From: an uncultured Phascolarctobacterium sp.
GTDB lineage: Bacteria; Bacillota; Negativicutes; Acidaminococcales; Acidaminococcaceae
Direction: 5' to 3'
Assembly: GCA_949299135.1 (NCBI GenBank)
Contig: CASFZG010000001.1
Location: 124,001 to 188,000 of the forward strand
DNA length: 64,000 nucleotides
Shown: positions 17,101-23,537 of the stretch, piece by piece
How the letters are laid out: each line of letters begins with the position of its first letter
Position numbering within the stretch: the first letter of the stretch is position 1
Program-made: the position numbers and the translations under genes
The notes under the pieces: model-generated
Seen by the model: the letters and a program-made list of their open reading frames with translations, nothing else
Databases searched by the model: none
What the model was told of the DNA's origin: nothing

Positions 17101-17127
17101 AATTTTACTCTTTTTACTTTTTGCCAT
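14113..17127 (-). CDS. YadA-type trimeric autotransporter adhesin with C-terminal tail
   Basis: Surface adhesin of 1,004 residues. Signal peptide 1-30 (SKKSKILAMALC... to PVMAA). Residues 31 to about 850 are low-complexity beta repeats of the type LTVNGxATVNG, which suggests a trimeric beta-roll, with repeated GNIGGVGMEEGTIT blocks nearer the C-terminus. A short coiled coil (ENRVGELEDRVDKV) leads into the YadA anchor: SAAIANLRTMGYDP, AVGIGQYRDETGAALGLFHY, ending GGIGATWKFG. The anchor normally ends the protein, but here 65 more residues follow, helical and rich in Ala, Lys, Glu and Gln. The ATG at 17127 was preferred to the GTG at 17136 because of AAAGGTG spacing. Cysteine is absent from the mature part. 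The monocistronic gene has its own promoter and terminator. Confidence 0.93.
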   Translation of the reverse strand: MAKSKKSKILAMALCASVMTGIYASPVMAAGQISGITLADGSTTLVANDQIFINGVELSGDAVKATGGNFTQLTVTNGMEITGGVLTVGSTTIDSTNGNTVVGGTLTANGIANLNGGLSVSGGATVNGGLTVNDTATVNGMLTASDGLTVTNNGIKVEEGGLTVEMGDTVLNDLSAGTTTLDRLTVTDGQAEFKQGAFVEGQLYADQAKVGAAGLEVVGDTTLKSTLKVDGQTTLNGLTAGATDVDSLDVTNNATVGGTLNVTGDTTLAGLTAGATDVDSLDVTNNATVGGTLNVTGDTTLAGLTAGATTVDSLTVNGAAKVNSLEVDNSATVGDKLTVGNGLDVTGNALLNNDLTVNGATKLNGDVTVGGEAKFNEKATFNGKAIFNENIDVNGFANLNSGAKVNGELTVNGATKVNDDLTVNGDALVNGSLELGSLDGREVGQAIKDLEAYAGDLKDANLPDKVGGIERDPADAGDPGNGTTTIENGAEFTGTAMTMGDTIVESGKITVGAADNQTVIEGGAITAESLTLASLDDREVGAVVNALEQKTAGIERNDVTETTTIEGVTSFDANGMSIKDAEGFGTSLGVAGMEITATGGLSTSFTAGGATFVGVSGTTTINGGAIETSTINGVNFSEWHDEVDGRLDVLEDKTQNIKPGAGTGEGGTAAGESNNIIEVPATEDGHTGINGNVTVGGEINAGAGNIGGVGMEEGTITAGDGNFTGDVDITGDINAGTGNIGGVGMEEGTITTGDTAIDGSGITTGNGNFTGNVDIIGDITAGTGNIGGVGMEEGTITTGDTTIDGDGMTVGGEEGTSIKHDEISVGDGGYIGGGDVVSGEGVSLNQTAERVGHLENRVGELEDRVDKVGAMSAAIANLRTMGYDPAAPTEVAVGIGQYRDETGAALGLFHYPNRDFMLSLSVSTAGDEVMGGIGATWKFGRKSPEKVAEIKKAQAEADARRAEEAKLAKAEEMKQAAKEAKIKAQQERHAKLAAERAAQAEAAK
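14696..15030 (-). repeat. Degenerate internal repeats in the autotransporter
   Basis: Three copies of a block encoding GNIGGVGMEEGTIT begin near 14744, 14882 and 14984, spaced about 138 and 102 bp, with intervening GNFTGxVDIxGDI segments. They lie in frame within the distal passenger. Confidence 0.75.
16201..16398 (-). repeat. Two nearly identical 99-bp tandem units in the autotransporter
   Basis: Units 16201-16299 and 16300-16398 differ at one base. Each encodes 33 residues including TNNATVGGTLNVTGDTTLAG. A third unit starting at 16399 diverges after about 11 bases. The near identity points to a recent in-frame duplication in the adhesin passenger. Confidence 0.93.
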
Positions 17128-17317
17128 CCTTATCACCTTTCCTATTTGTTTTATTTAAAAGCGCGCGCCTTTAAATAGTTTTCTGCAAGCTGTCCGAAGC
17201 GTTACCGCGGTGTACGCTTTGCAGGCAGTTTGCAGGTTTAACTTTGCCAATTTTGCAGGGATAAAGCGTCCTCTATCTCTATACTGCAATTATACCACAC
17301 ATTTCCCCCCCATCAAG
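17128..17317 (-). promoter_or_regulatory. Autotransporter promoter and structured leader
   Basis: Minus-strand -35 TTGATG (17311-17316), 16-bp spacer, extended -10 TGG-TATAAT (-10 at 17289-17294). The leader is about 155 nt and can form a hairpin at 17183-17224: outer CTGCAA / TTGCAG and inner AAGCGT / ACGCTT. The remaining stretch 17318-17480 up to the next promoter shows nothing that I recognise. Confidence 0.7.
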
Positions 17318-17482
17318 ACATTTTGGTTGGCGTAAGTCAAACTTTTTCTGGTCTTGATTACTTTTCCCTACCGGCAGTGTACGTTGGCTGCGCAGTTTAG
17401 CGGCTATCCGCCTGTTTGCGGCAGCGTGTTAAGTTATTTATGGCGTTTTTAAAAAATTGTAAATTTTTTTCGCCAAAGGGCT

Positions 17483-17511
17483 TGCCAAAATTTTTATTTT
17501 CAGTTATAATC
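17483..17511 (+). promoter_or_regulatory. Sigma-A promoter of the small 52-codon unit
   Basis: TTGCCA (17483-17488), a 17-bp spacer and a consensus TATAAT (17506-17511) read on the plus strand. The predicted start of transcription is near 17518, about 45 nt before the ribosome site. Confidence 0.75.
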
Positions 17512-17577
17512 ATTTTCACGTCGCTTTTGCGTGGCCACAATTAAGCGGATAAAACTGTTAAAGAAAGGACTGTTTTT

Positions 17578-17736
17578 TTGCCAAAACAAAATCATAAGCC
17601 CGTAATTTTTATTGCTTTGCCACAAGTGGCTGCGCCTGTTAAACCAAACGGCGATATTAGTTTATGCGTTTTTTACCATCCGCTGCTGCACCGCAAAACA
17701 CGCCGCAGCGTTATTTATTGCCGTAAAACGGCATAA
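17578..17736 (+). CDS. Possible small protein of 52 residues, TTG start
   Basis: Not a known gene. A TTG at 17578 lies 7 nt after AAGAAAGGA and opens a frame that reads MPKQNHKPVIFIALPQ, contains a short proline/valine stretch and ends in a basic, cysteine-containing tail (RKTRRSVIYCRKTA). The TAA is directly followed by a terminator. Promoter, ribosome site, frame and terminator line up within 290 bp, which is why I report it despite its size and start codon. The alternative is a small regulatory RNA with no translated frame. It is divergent from the autotransporter and just upstream of hicAB. Confidence 0.45.
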   Translation: MPKQNHKPVIFIALPQVAAPVKPNGDISLCVFYHPLLHRKTRRSVIYCRKTA

Positions 17737-17738
17737 AA

Positions 17739-17773
17739 AAAGAGCCTTACACAAATGTGTAAGGCTCTTTTAC
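17739..17773 (+). terminator. Strong bidirectional terminator
   Basis: A 14-bp perfect stem, AAAGAGCCTTACAC (17739-17752) with GTGTAAGGCTCTTT (17757-17770), 4-nt loop and a following T. It ends the small unit before the hicAB promoter, which starts about 10 bp further on. Confidence 0.88.
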
Positions 17774-17781
17774 TTATCCTC

Positions 17782-17810
17782 TTGTATAATACGTGTATAC
17801 GTGTTATACT
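17782..17810 (+). promoter_or_regulatory. hicAB promoter with operator repeats in the spacer
   Basis: -35 TTGTAT (17782-17787), 17-bp spacer, -10 TATACT (17805-17810). The spacer is filled by two tandem copies of ATACGTGT (17789-17796 and 17797-17804). A repeat in this position is a natural operator for the HicB antitoxin, which has a DNA-binding C-terminus. The operator role is inferred. Confidence 0.72.
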
Positions 17811-17832
17811 TGATTTATCAGGAGGAACCATT

Positions 17833-18021
17833 ATGGTAACAATGAAAGATAAAGACCTTTTAAAACTGCTGTTAAAAAACGGCTGGCAACTATCAGACAT
17901 TAAAGGCAGCCATCACATCCTTACCAAAAACGGTAAAATCGAAGTTATTCCCGTTCATGGTAAAGATATGAAAATAGGACTGCTTACTAAAATTTTAAAA
18001 CGTACCGGATTAAAACAATAA
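17833..18021 (+). CDS. hicA: HicA-family mRNA interferase toxin
   Basis: 62-residue toxin of a type II toxin-antitoxin pair, with the dsRNA-binding-like HicA fold. The core pattern LLKLLLKNGWQLSDIKGSHHIL contains the catalytic His in GSHHI, followed by KIEVIPVHGKDMKIGLLTKILK. HicA cleaves mRNA when not bound by HicB. The ATG at 17833 has GGAGG 7 nt before it. It lies 13 nt before hicB, toxin first, the usual HicAB order. Confidence 0.93.
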   Translation: MVTMKDKDLLKLLLKNGWQLSDIKGSHHILTKNGKIEVIPVHGKDMKIGLLTKILKRTGLKQ

Positions 18022-18034
18022 AGGGGTGATTGAA

Positions 18035-18421
18035 ATGTTGTTAATATATCCTGCGGTTATTCACGAAGATGCTGACGGCTTATGGCTGGAGTTTCCGGAC
18101 CTTGAAGGCTGCCAGACACAGGGCGACACACAGCAGGAATTGCTTGCCAACGCTGCCGAAGCACTTGAAGGATACGCTTTATGCTTATTGGAAAGCGGGC
18201 AAAAATTGCCGCAAGCCAGCAATCCCACCAATATCAAATTAGAAGACGAAAATTCTTATATTTCTTTAATTCAAACTGATGTTGATTTGTCCAAGCATAC
18301 AAAATCAGTCAAAAAAACTTTAACCATTCCTGCTTGGCTTAACGAACGGGCACTGGCAGAAAAAATTAATTTTTCCAACGTTTTGCAAAACGCATTGCTT
18401 AAAGAACTCAAAATCGGATAA
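18035..18421 (+). CDS. hicB: HicB-family antitoxin
   Basis: 128-residue antitoxin. The N-terminal HicB domain shows YPAVIHEDADGLWLEFPDLEGCQTQGDT (split here as a partial RNase H-like fold) and EALEGYALCLLESG. The C-terminal 45 residues (LTIPAWLNERALAEKINFSNVLQNAL) form a ribbon-helix-helix DNA-binding domain. It should neutralise HicA and repress the hicAB promoter. The ATG at 18035 is better placed behind AGGGGTG than the in-frame GTG at 18026. Confidence 0.93.
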   Translation: MLLIYPAVIHEDADGLWLEFPDLEGCQTQGDTQQELLANAAEALEGYALCLLESGQKLPQASNPTNIKLEDENSYISLIQTDVDLSKHTKSVKKTLTIPAWLNERALAEKINFSNVLQNALLKELKIG

Positions 18422-18462
18422 ATCGTCATAGAAAAATCAATTTATAACTACCACGCAACTAA

Positions 18463-18496
18463 AAAAGCACCCCATACTTTCGTATGAGGTGCTTTT
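18463..18496. terminator. Bidirectional terminator between hicB and rplS
   Basis: AAAAGCACC-CATAC pairs with GTATG-GGTGCTTTT around a TTTC loop, with one mismatch and A/T runs on both sides. It serves hicB on the plus strand and rplS on the minus strand. Confidence 0.85.
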
Positions 18497-18516
18497 GTAT
18501 TTCGGTTTTAAATCTG

Positions 18517-18858
18517 TTATCTGCGTTCGCGGATACGAGCTGCTTTACCGGTGAGGTTGCGCAGATAGTAGAGTTTTGCACGGCGAACTACGCCACGGCG
18601 TGCAACTTCGATTTTTTCGATTCTGGGGCTGTGCAGCGGGAAAGTTCTTTCAACGCCTACGCCATAGGATACACGGCGTACGGTAAAGGTTTCACGGACA
18701 CCGCCGCCGCTGCGGGCAATAACAACGCCTTCAAACATCTGAACGCGTTCACGGCTGCCTTCAACTACCTTTACATAAACTTTTACAGTGTCGCCTGCAC
18801 GAAAATCAGGGATGTCGGAACGAAGCTGTTCTTGTTCCAAAACTTCAATAATGTTCAT
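18517..18858 (-). CDS. rplS: 50S ribosomal protein L19
   Basis: Structural protein at the 30S-50S interface; 113 residues from the ATG at 18858, with GAGGAGG 6 nt upstream. Conserved blocks are [50 protein letters not shown] and the basic RRAKLYYLR end. The longer open frame from 18876 runs through the ribosome site. It is the last gene of the trmD operon but also has its own promoter. Confidence 0.98.
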   Translation of the reverse strand: MNIIEVLEQEQLRSDIPDFRAGDTVKVYVKVVEGSRERVQMFEGVVIARSGGGVRETFTVRRVSYGVGVERTFPLHSPRIEKIEVARRGVVRRAKLYYLRNLTGKAARIRERR

Positions 18859-18958
18859 AATTTCCTCCTCAATCATAGACGTTCATGTGCGAACACTTCA
18901 CAGCGGACCGTCCGTTTTACACAGAGGCTATTATATCATAGCCTGCCTTAATTTGCAA
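18859..18958 (-). promoter_or_regulatory. rplS promoter and leader
   Basis: Minus-strand TTGCAA (18953-18958), 17-bp spacer, TATAAT (18930-18935). The leader of about 65 nt contains a short CGGAC / GTCCG hairpin near 18905-18915. An L19 autoregulatory leader is known in other Firmicutes. I cannot show that this sequence matches it, so the regulatory part is tentative. Confidence 0.6.
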
Positions 18959-18971
18959 ATATTTTTGTAAA

Positions 18972-19544
18972 TTATTTTTGCCACCATGCTTCGCCAGCCA
19001 GGCGGTCAAGGATAATCGCCACGGCACTGCGCACACACAGGTGGTTATAATTGCTTGGGCCGTATATCGGCTCTAAAATATAATCAAAAGCGGCCATGGT
19101 TTCTTTTTCCATGCCAAAGCCGGTACCAAACAGTACCAAAAGCGGCCTGTCACCGTTTTGCAGCATGCCGCGCGCCTTCTGGTAGCTGATGGTGTTGGGG
19201 TAAACACGCGCGTCGGTAGTTACGGTTACCGGTTCTTTGCCGGTCATTCTGCGCACTTCGTCAATGGCTGCGGCAATATCCGCAACATACGCCACGCGGT
19301 CCAGCGCTTCGCTGCGGTCCGGGTTATACACGCGCCCAAAACCGTGCTGCCAGTAGCCGATAATTTTTTGTATAATTTCCTTCTGCGCGTTATGCGGATG
19401 GATTAAAAAATATTTTTTAACGTCGTAGGTGCGCGCCGTGCGGGCGATATCGTGAATATCAAAATTCGTTACCGCCGTGGCGATGACCTGCATGCGCTTG
19501 TTATAAATCGGGTAATGCACAAGCCCGACAAATAAATCAGCCAT
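18972..19544 (-). CDS. TrmD-linked SPOUT RNA methyltransferase
   Basis: 190-residue protein of the Methyltrn_RNA_4 type, found next to trmD in Thermotoga and several Firmicutes. The signature starts LVHYPIYNKRMQVIATAVTNFDIHDIARTARTYDV (read in two parts around residues 8-42). Later comes the SPOUT knot LLVLFGTGFGMEKE with the closing NHLCVRSAVAIILDRL. Its RNA target has not been defined to my knowledge. The ATG at 19544 overlaps the trmD stop by 8 nt. The in-frame GTG at 19553 is less likely. Confidence 0.88.
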   Translation of the reverse strand: MADLFVGLVHYPIYNKRMQVIATAVTNFDIHDIARTARTYDVKKYFLIHPHNAQKEIIQKIIGYWQHGFGRVYNPDRSEALDRVAYVADIAAAIDEVRRMTGKEPVTVTTDARVYPNTISYQKARGMLQNGDRPLLVLFGTGFGMEKETMAAFDYILEPIYGPSNYNHLCVRSAVAIILDRLAGEAWWQK

Positions 19545-20283
19545 TTTCTTCACCAGCCAGTTCAGCTTTTATCTCTGCCATCAGCTTTGCGTCTGCCTTG
19601 TCAAATTTTTCCGGCAGCAAATCGGGCCGGTGCAAATACGTTGCTTTAAGCGACTGTTTACGCCGCCATTTGGCAATCAGCGCGTGGTTGCCGCCTCGCA
19701 GAACTTCCGGCACGGTTAATCCTTCAAACTCCACGGGGCGGGTGTACTGCGGGTATTCCAGCAGCCCGGTCGAAAAAGAATCTTCTTCGGCGCTGGCCAT
19801 TTTGCCAAGCACGCCGGGAATAAACCTTGCCACCGCGTCCATTACCATCAGCGCCGGCAGCTCACCGCCGGTCAGAACATAATCGCCAACGGAAAGTTTT
19901 TCATCCACCCAGTTAAAAATGCGCTCGTCAAAGCCTTCATAATGCCCACAGACAAAAATTAAATCCTGCCCGGCATGGGCGTAATCTTCAACAATGTTTT
20001 GCTTTAAGGTTCTGCCGCCGGGGCAAAGGGCAATTACGCGCGCTTCGGGCAATTCTTCCTTCGCCTTGCGGATAGCGGCAACAAAAGGCTCCGGTTTAAG
20101 TACCATGCCTGCGCCGCCGCCGAAGGGAGAATCGTCCACCGTGCGGTGTTTGTCGTGCGTAAAATCGCGCGGGTTGATGCAGCTTACGGAAAGCAGGCCG
20201 GCTTCAATGCCGCGCCCAACGATGCTATAAGCACAAACCTGCTCAATCAGCTCCGGAAACAGGGTTACAAACAAAAATTTCAT
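19537..20283 (-). CDS. trmD: tRNA (guanine(37)-N1)-methyltransferase
   Basis: Methylates G37 beside the anticodon and so prevents +1 frameshifting. It has 248 residues with the SPOUT trefoil-knot motifs CGHYEGFDERI and VGDYVLTGGELPAL, plus DDSPFGGGAGMVLKPEP near the N-terminus and RRGGNHA-type substrate residues (VLRGGNHALIAKWRR). The ATG overlaps the rimM stop by 4 nt (ATGA). Confidence 0.98.
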   Translation of the reverse strand: MKFLFVTLFPELIEQVCAYSIVGRGIEAGLLSVSCINPRDFTHDKHRTVDDSPFGGGAGMVLKPEPFVAAIRKAKEELPEARVIALCPGGRTLKQNIVEDYAHAGQDLIFVCGHYEGFDERIFNWVDEKLSVGDYVLTGGELPALMVMDAVARFIPGVLGKMASAEEDSFSTGLLEYPQYTRPVEFEGLTVPEVLRGGNHALIAKWRRKQSLKATYLHRPDLLPEKFDKADAKLMAEIKAELAGEENG

Positions 20284-20783
20284 TTTTCATCAACCCATTC
20301 CGGCAGTTCTACCACAATGCGGCGTTCTTCCGGGTTAATTTCCTTAACGTGCTGTTTAAGCGCCGGTACCAAAAGTTCTTTGCCTACGGCAGTTGCAACT
20401 ACATACACGTCGTTGCTGCCGGTGCTGATAACGTCTTTCAGCTCGCCGATTTCCGCACCTGCGGTATCAATAACCTTGCAGCCCAAAAGGTCGGCAACGT
20501 AAAATTCGCCTTCTTCAAGCTCCGGCAAATCTTCCGTGCGGATAAAAACCTTCTTGCCGCGCAGTAATTCAGCTTCGTTCATATTATTAACCTCACGGCA
20601 CTTTACCAGCGCCATTCTTTTGTGAAAACGGGCATTTGTCAAATGCAGCGTGCGCCCATCATCCAAAAGCAGGTAATCCAGGTCAAGAAACTGCTCCGGA
20701 TGTTCAGTTTGAGGCAATATACGAATATCGCCCCGCACACCGTGCGGAGCGACGATTGTTCCAATACAAATTTGTTTATCCAT
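20280..20783 (-). CDS. rimM: 16S rRNA processing protein
   Basis: 30S maturation factor that binds ribosomal protein S19 and the 16S 3' domain. It has 167 residues: an N-terminal RimM barrel (IGTIVAPHGVRGDIRILPQTE) and a C-terminal PRC-barrel (YVADLLGCKVIDTAGAEIGELKDV ... ELLVPALKQHVKEI). The ATG at 20783 shares one base with the ylqD stop (TAATG). Usual trmD neighbour. Confidence 0.97.
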   Translation of the reverse strand: MDKQICIGTIVAPHGVRGDIRILPQTEHPEQFLDLDYLLLDDGRTLHLTNARFHKRMALVKCREVNNMNEAELLRGKKVFIRTEDLPELEEGEFYVADLLGCKVIDTAGAEIGELKDVISTGSNDVYVVATAVGKELLVPALKQHVKEINPEERRIVVELPEWVDEK

Positions 20784-21187
20784 TAGTCGCGGAAGGCAAT
20801 GATTTTGCCGTCTTCGGTAAGGATTTCTGCTCTTGCAAGAGCGTCAAGGTCGGTACCGATGGTTACTTCAACGGTACGTTCCAAGGTGCCGTGGCCGATT
20901 TCTGCGCCGATTTCCAAATCCTGCGCACGTTTCAGCCTTGCTTCCGCTTCAGCCTTGGCAGCCTGGCGTTTGCTTCTTTCGGCATCAATCTGGCTGCGCA
21001 GCGCCGGCAGCACGCTTAAATCACCGGCAGCCTGGGCAAGAGCTTTTTTAGCCTGGAATTCAAAATGTTCAAGTTCCAGATCCATCTTCTTTATAGTTTC
21101 TTGGACATCGCCAATAATTTTCAATTTTAAATCTTCGGTAACCTTTGCTTTAACGGCAACAGGCACCCTGACAAACATTTTATCCAT
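20783..21187 (-). CDS. ylqD: YlqD family protein
   Basis: 134-residue cytoplasmic protein of the YlqD family, whose function is unknown. An N-terminal beta strand (MFVRVPVAVKAKVTE) is followed by a long alpha-helical, Gln/Ala/Lys-rich coiled coil (about residues 30-90) and a small C-terminal beta domain (ERTVEVTIGTDLDALARAEIL). In Firmicutes it lies in the rpsP-ylqC-ylqD-rimM-trmD run, exactly as here. Confidence 0.88.
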   Translation of the reverse strand: MDKMFVRVPVAVKAKVTEDLKLKIIGDVQETIKKMDLELEHFEFQAKKALAQAAGDLSVLPALRSQIDAERSKRQAAKAEAEARLKRAQDLEIGAEIGHGTLERTVEVTIGTDLDALARAEILTEDGKIIAFRD

Positions 21188-21201
21188 TATCAGCCCATCC
21201 T

Positions 21202-21429
21202 TTAGACGATCTCTACAATCACTTTTACATTCTCGCGGGTAGCAACGGCTTTCATAACAGTGCGGATTGCCTTGGCAATGCGGCCCTGTTTGCCGATAAC
21301 CTTGCCCATATCTTCAGAAGCAACATGGAGGCGGAGAACCGTGGTGGTACCGGTGGTTTCCTCCTCCACTACTACTGCAGACGGATTGCTGACCAAAGAC
21401 TTGGCCATAACTTCTACCAATTCTTTCAT
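21202..21429 (-). CDS. khpA: KH-domain RNA-binding protein KhpA
   Basis: 75-residue single KH domain (YlqC/KhpA). Key segment: LHVASEDMGKVIGKQGRIAK, with the RNA-binding loop GKQG. KhpA pairs with KhpB/EloR and affects cell elongation and division in streptococci; a role here is by homology. The ATG at 21429 fits behind GAGGCG better than the in-frame GTG at 21438. The gene follows rpsP by 17 nt. Confidence 0.94.
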   Translation of the reverse strand: MKELVEVMAKSLVSNPSAVVVEEETTGTTTVLRLHVASEDMGKVIGKQGRIAKAIRTVMKAVATRENVKVIVEIV

Positions 21430-21446
21430 GTCAATCACGCCTCATT

Positions 21447-21716
21447 TCATTTTGCTTTAGATTCAGCATATTTTTTCATGATACCACCTTTGCTGAACAG
21501 GTTTTTAACGGTATCGGTCGGCTGTGCGCCTTTGTTCATCCAATCGATAGCTTTTTCTTCATCAATTTTTACGTTAGCCGGTTCAGTGGTGGAATCGTAG
21601 TAACCGATGCTTTCAATGATACGGCCGTCACGCGGAGAACGTGCGTCTGCAACAACAATACGATAGAACGGAGCTTTTTTAGCGCCCATACGTTTCAAAC
21701 GGATTTTTACTGCCAT
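21447..21716 (-). CDS. rpsP: 30S ribosomal protein S16
   Basis: 89 residues starting [20 protein letters not shown], the invariant S16 N-terminus, with [18 protein letters not shown] and [23 protein letters not shown] stands 9 nt before the ATG at 21716. The open frame extends further upstream into ffh but without a start signal. It follows ffh by 37 nt. Confidence 0.98.
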   Translation of the reverse strand: MAVKIRLKRMGAKKAPFYRIVVADARSPRDGRIIESIGYYDSTTEPANVKIDEEKAIDWMNKGAQPTDTVKNLFSKGGIMKKYAESKAK

Positions 21717-21753
21717 TTTAGTTTCACCTCCTCCAAATGGATTTAATAATTTA

Positions 21754-23100
21754 TTAGTGCATAAAAGGAAGCTTGAAGCCGCCTTTTGAAGCAAACTTAG
21801 CCATGCCGCGCATCTGTTTCATCATCTTTTTGCTTTCTTCAAACTTTTTCAAAAGACGGTTAACATCCTGTACGCGGGTGCCGCTGCCTGCGGCGATACG
21901 TTTACGCCTGCTGCCGTTGATAATTTCCGGGTTGCGGCGTTCTTTCACGGTCATCGACTGGATAATGGCTTCGATGTGGACAAATTCTTTCTGGTTCACA
22001 TCGGATTCTTTCAGCTTCTGGGCTACGCCGCCCATGCCGGGAATCATACCGAGGATATTTTCCAGCGGTCCGAGTTTTTTAATCTGCTGAATCTGGTCAA
22101 GGAATTGTTCCAGCGTAAATTCGTTTTTACGCAATTTCTTTTCCATTTCCAGCGCTTTGGCCATATCGGTAGTGGACTGTACCTTTTCGATAAACGACAG
22201 GATATCGCCCATGCCGAGGATACGCGAAGCCATGCGGTCCGGGTAGAAAGGTTCGAGGGCGTCGAGCTTTTCGCCCATGCCGACGAATTTTACAGGACGG
22301 CCTGTTACCGCTTTTACGGAAAGCACCGCGCCGCCTCTGGCGTCGCCGTCGAGTTTGGTTACAATCAAACCGTCGATGCCAAGGTCGTTGTTAAAGCTTT
22401 CGGCGACCGTTACTGCGTCCTGGCCGGTCATAGCGTCTACAACCAGCAGAATTTCGTGCGGATTTACCGCCGCTTTAATGTTCCGCAGCTCGCCCATCAG
22501 TTCTTCGTTGATGTGCAGACGGCCTGCGGTATCTATAATGACGGTATCGTAGTTCATGCTGTGGGCTTTTTCCATTGCTTGTTTGGCAATTTCCACAGGC
22601 GATACCTGGTCACCCATTGTAAATACGGGGATATTGAGCTGGTCACCCAGAACCTGCAATTGCTTGATAGCAGCCGGGCGGTAAACGTCGCCTGCCACCA
22701 GCATGGGGTGTTTGCCCTTTTTGCGCAGCATGTTGGCCAGCTTGCCGGCAGTGGTGGTTTTACCTGCGCCCTGCAAACCGACGAGCATAATTACCGTCGG
22801 GGGCTTCGGCGAAACAGCCAGCTTGCTTTGCGTGCCGCCCAGAAGCTGGGTCAGCTCCTCGTTAACTATTTTAATAATCTGCTGCCCCGGCGTTAAGCCT
22901 TCGTTGACAATTTCGCCAACGGCGCGCTCGCGGATAGTAGCAACAAAATCTTTAACTACCTTAAAGTTAACGTCCGCTTCCAGAAGTGCCATACGCACTT
23001 CGCGCAGCGGCGCTTTTAAATCGTCTTCAGTTATCTTGCCGCTGTTGCGGAACATTCTGATAGCGCCCTGAAGGCGTTCAGACAAATTTTCAAAAGCCAT
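21754..23100 (-). CDS. ffh: Signal recognition particle GTPase Ffh
   Basis: 448-residue SRP54 homologue that binds signal sequences and 4.5S RNA and docks with FtsY. It has an N domain, then a G domain with [15 protein letters not shown] (P-loop, about residue 107), [11 protein letters not shown] and [10 protein letters not shown]. The methionine-rich M domain has the RNA-binding [18 protein letters not shown]. The C-terminal tail is short. It lies 2 nt after ylxM and before rpsP. Confidence 0.98.
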   Translation of the reverse strand: MAFENLSERLQGAIRMFRNSGKITEDDLKAPLREVRMALLEADVNFKVVKDFVATIRERAVGEIVNEGLTPGQQIIKIVNEELTQLLGGTQSKLAVSPKPPTVIMLVGLQGAGKTTTAGKLANMLRKKGKHPMLVAGDVYRPAAIKQLQVLGDQLNIPVFTMGDQVSPVEIAKQAMEKAHSMNYDTVIIDTAGRLHINEELMGELRNIKAAVNPHEILLVVDAMTGQDAVTVAESFNNDLGIDGLIVTKLDGDARGGAVLSVKAVTGRPVKFVGMGEKLDALEPFYPDRMASRILGMGDILSFIEKVQSTTDMAKALEMEKKLRKNEFTLEQFLDQIQQIKKLGPLENILGMIPGMGGVAQKLKESDVNQKEFVHIEAIIQSMTVKERRNPEIINGSRRKRIAAGSGTRVQDVNRLLKKFEESKKMMKQMRGMAKFASKGGFKLPFMH

Positions 23101-23102
23101 TT

Positions 23103-23465
23103 TTACCTGCCTTCGGTTTCAAAATCAGTTAAAAGATTTTTTAACCTGTTAAGTAACTCTTTATCTTCGGTTTGTGTATATTCATCAAGCAGCCTGCGTG
23201 CTTCGGCGTGCAGGCGCTCCTGTTTTTCCTCGCGTTCCAGCAGCTTCATTTTGGCTTCGTAGCGTTCCAAAAGCTGCTCCACACGGTGGATTAAATCATG
23301 CACGGCCTGCCGCGATACCTCAAGCTCCGCGGCAATTTCCGCCAGCGACAGGTCATCGCAGAAATATAATTCCATGCAGCTTTGCTGCTTTGCCGTAAGT
23401 AGCGGGCCGTAAATATCATACAGCCTGCCGAGGCGTATTCTCTGCTGAAAACTGTCAATCTGCAT
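23103..23465 (-). CDS. ylxM: YlxM family DNA-binding protein
   Basis: 120 residues with a sigma-70 region 4-like helix-turn-helix: YGPLLTAKQQSCMELYFCDDLSLAEIAAELEVSRQAVHDLIHR (about residues 20-62). A charged coiled coil follows. It is the conserved partner upstream of ffh and has been proposed to modulate the SRP pathway. A DNA target is not established. A consensus promoter immediately precedes it. The ribosome site is weak and the start (23465) is the only good ATG. Confidence 0.92.
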   Translation of the reverse strand: MQIDSFQQRIRLGRLYDIYGPLLTAKQQSCMELYFCDDLSLAEIAAELEVSRQAVHDLIHRVEQLLERYEAKMKLLEREEKQERLHAEARRLLDEYTQTEDKELLNRLKNLLTDFETEGR

Positions 23466-23502
23466 AGCGTAACCGTACCTTCTTAATCAAGTCAACGTAT
23501 GT

Positions 23503-23531
23503 ATTATACCTAAAGCAAAGCAGCCTGTCAA
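23503..23531 (-). promoter_or_regulatory. Consensus promoter of the ylxM-ffh-rpsP operon
   Basis: Minus-strand TTGACA (23526-23531), 17-bp spacer and TATAAT (23503-23508): both hexamers are perfect. The -35 lies only a few bases after the ftsY stop, so strong new initiation occurs between ftsY and ylxM. Confidence 0.9.
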
Positions 23532-23537
23532 GTGTTT

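Noticed and set aside
17612-17839. 75-codon frame overlapping the terminator and hicAB promoter
   Set aside because: It runs through the 14-bp terminator stem and the hicAB promoter and has no ribosome site. The 52-codon frame at 17578 is better supported.
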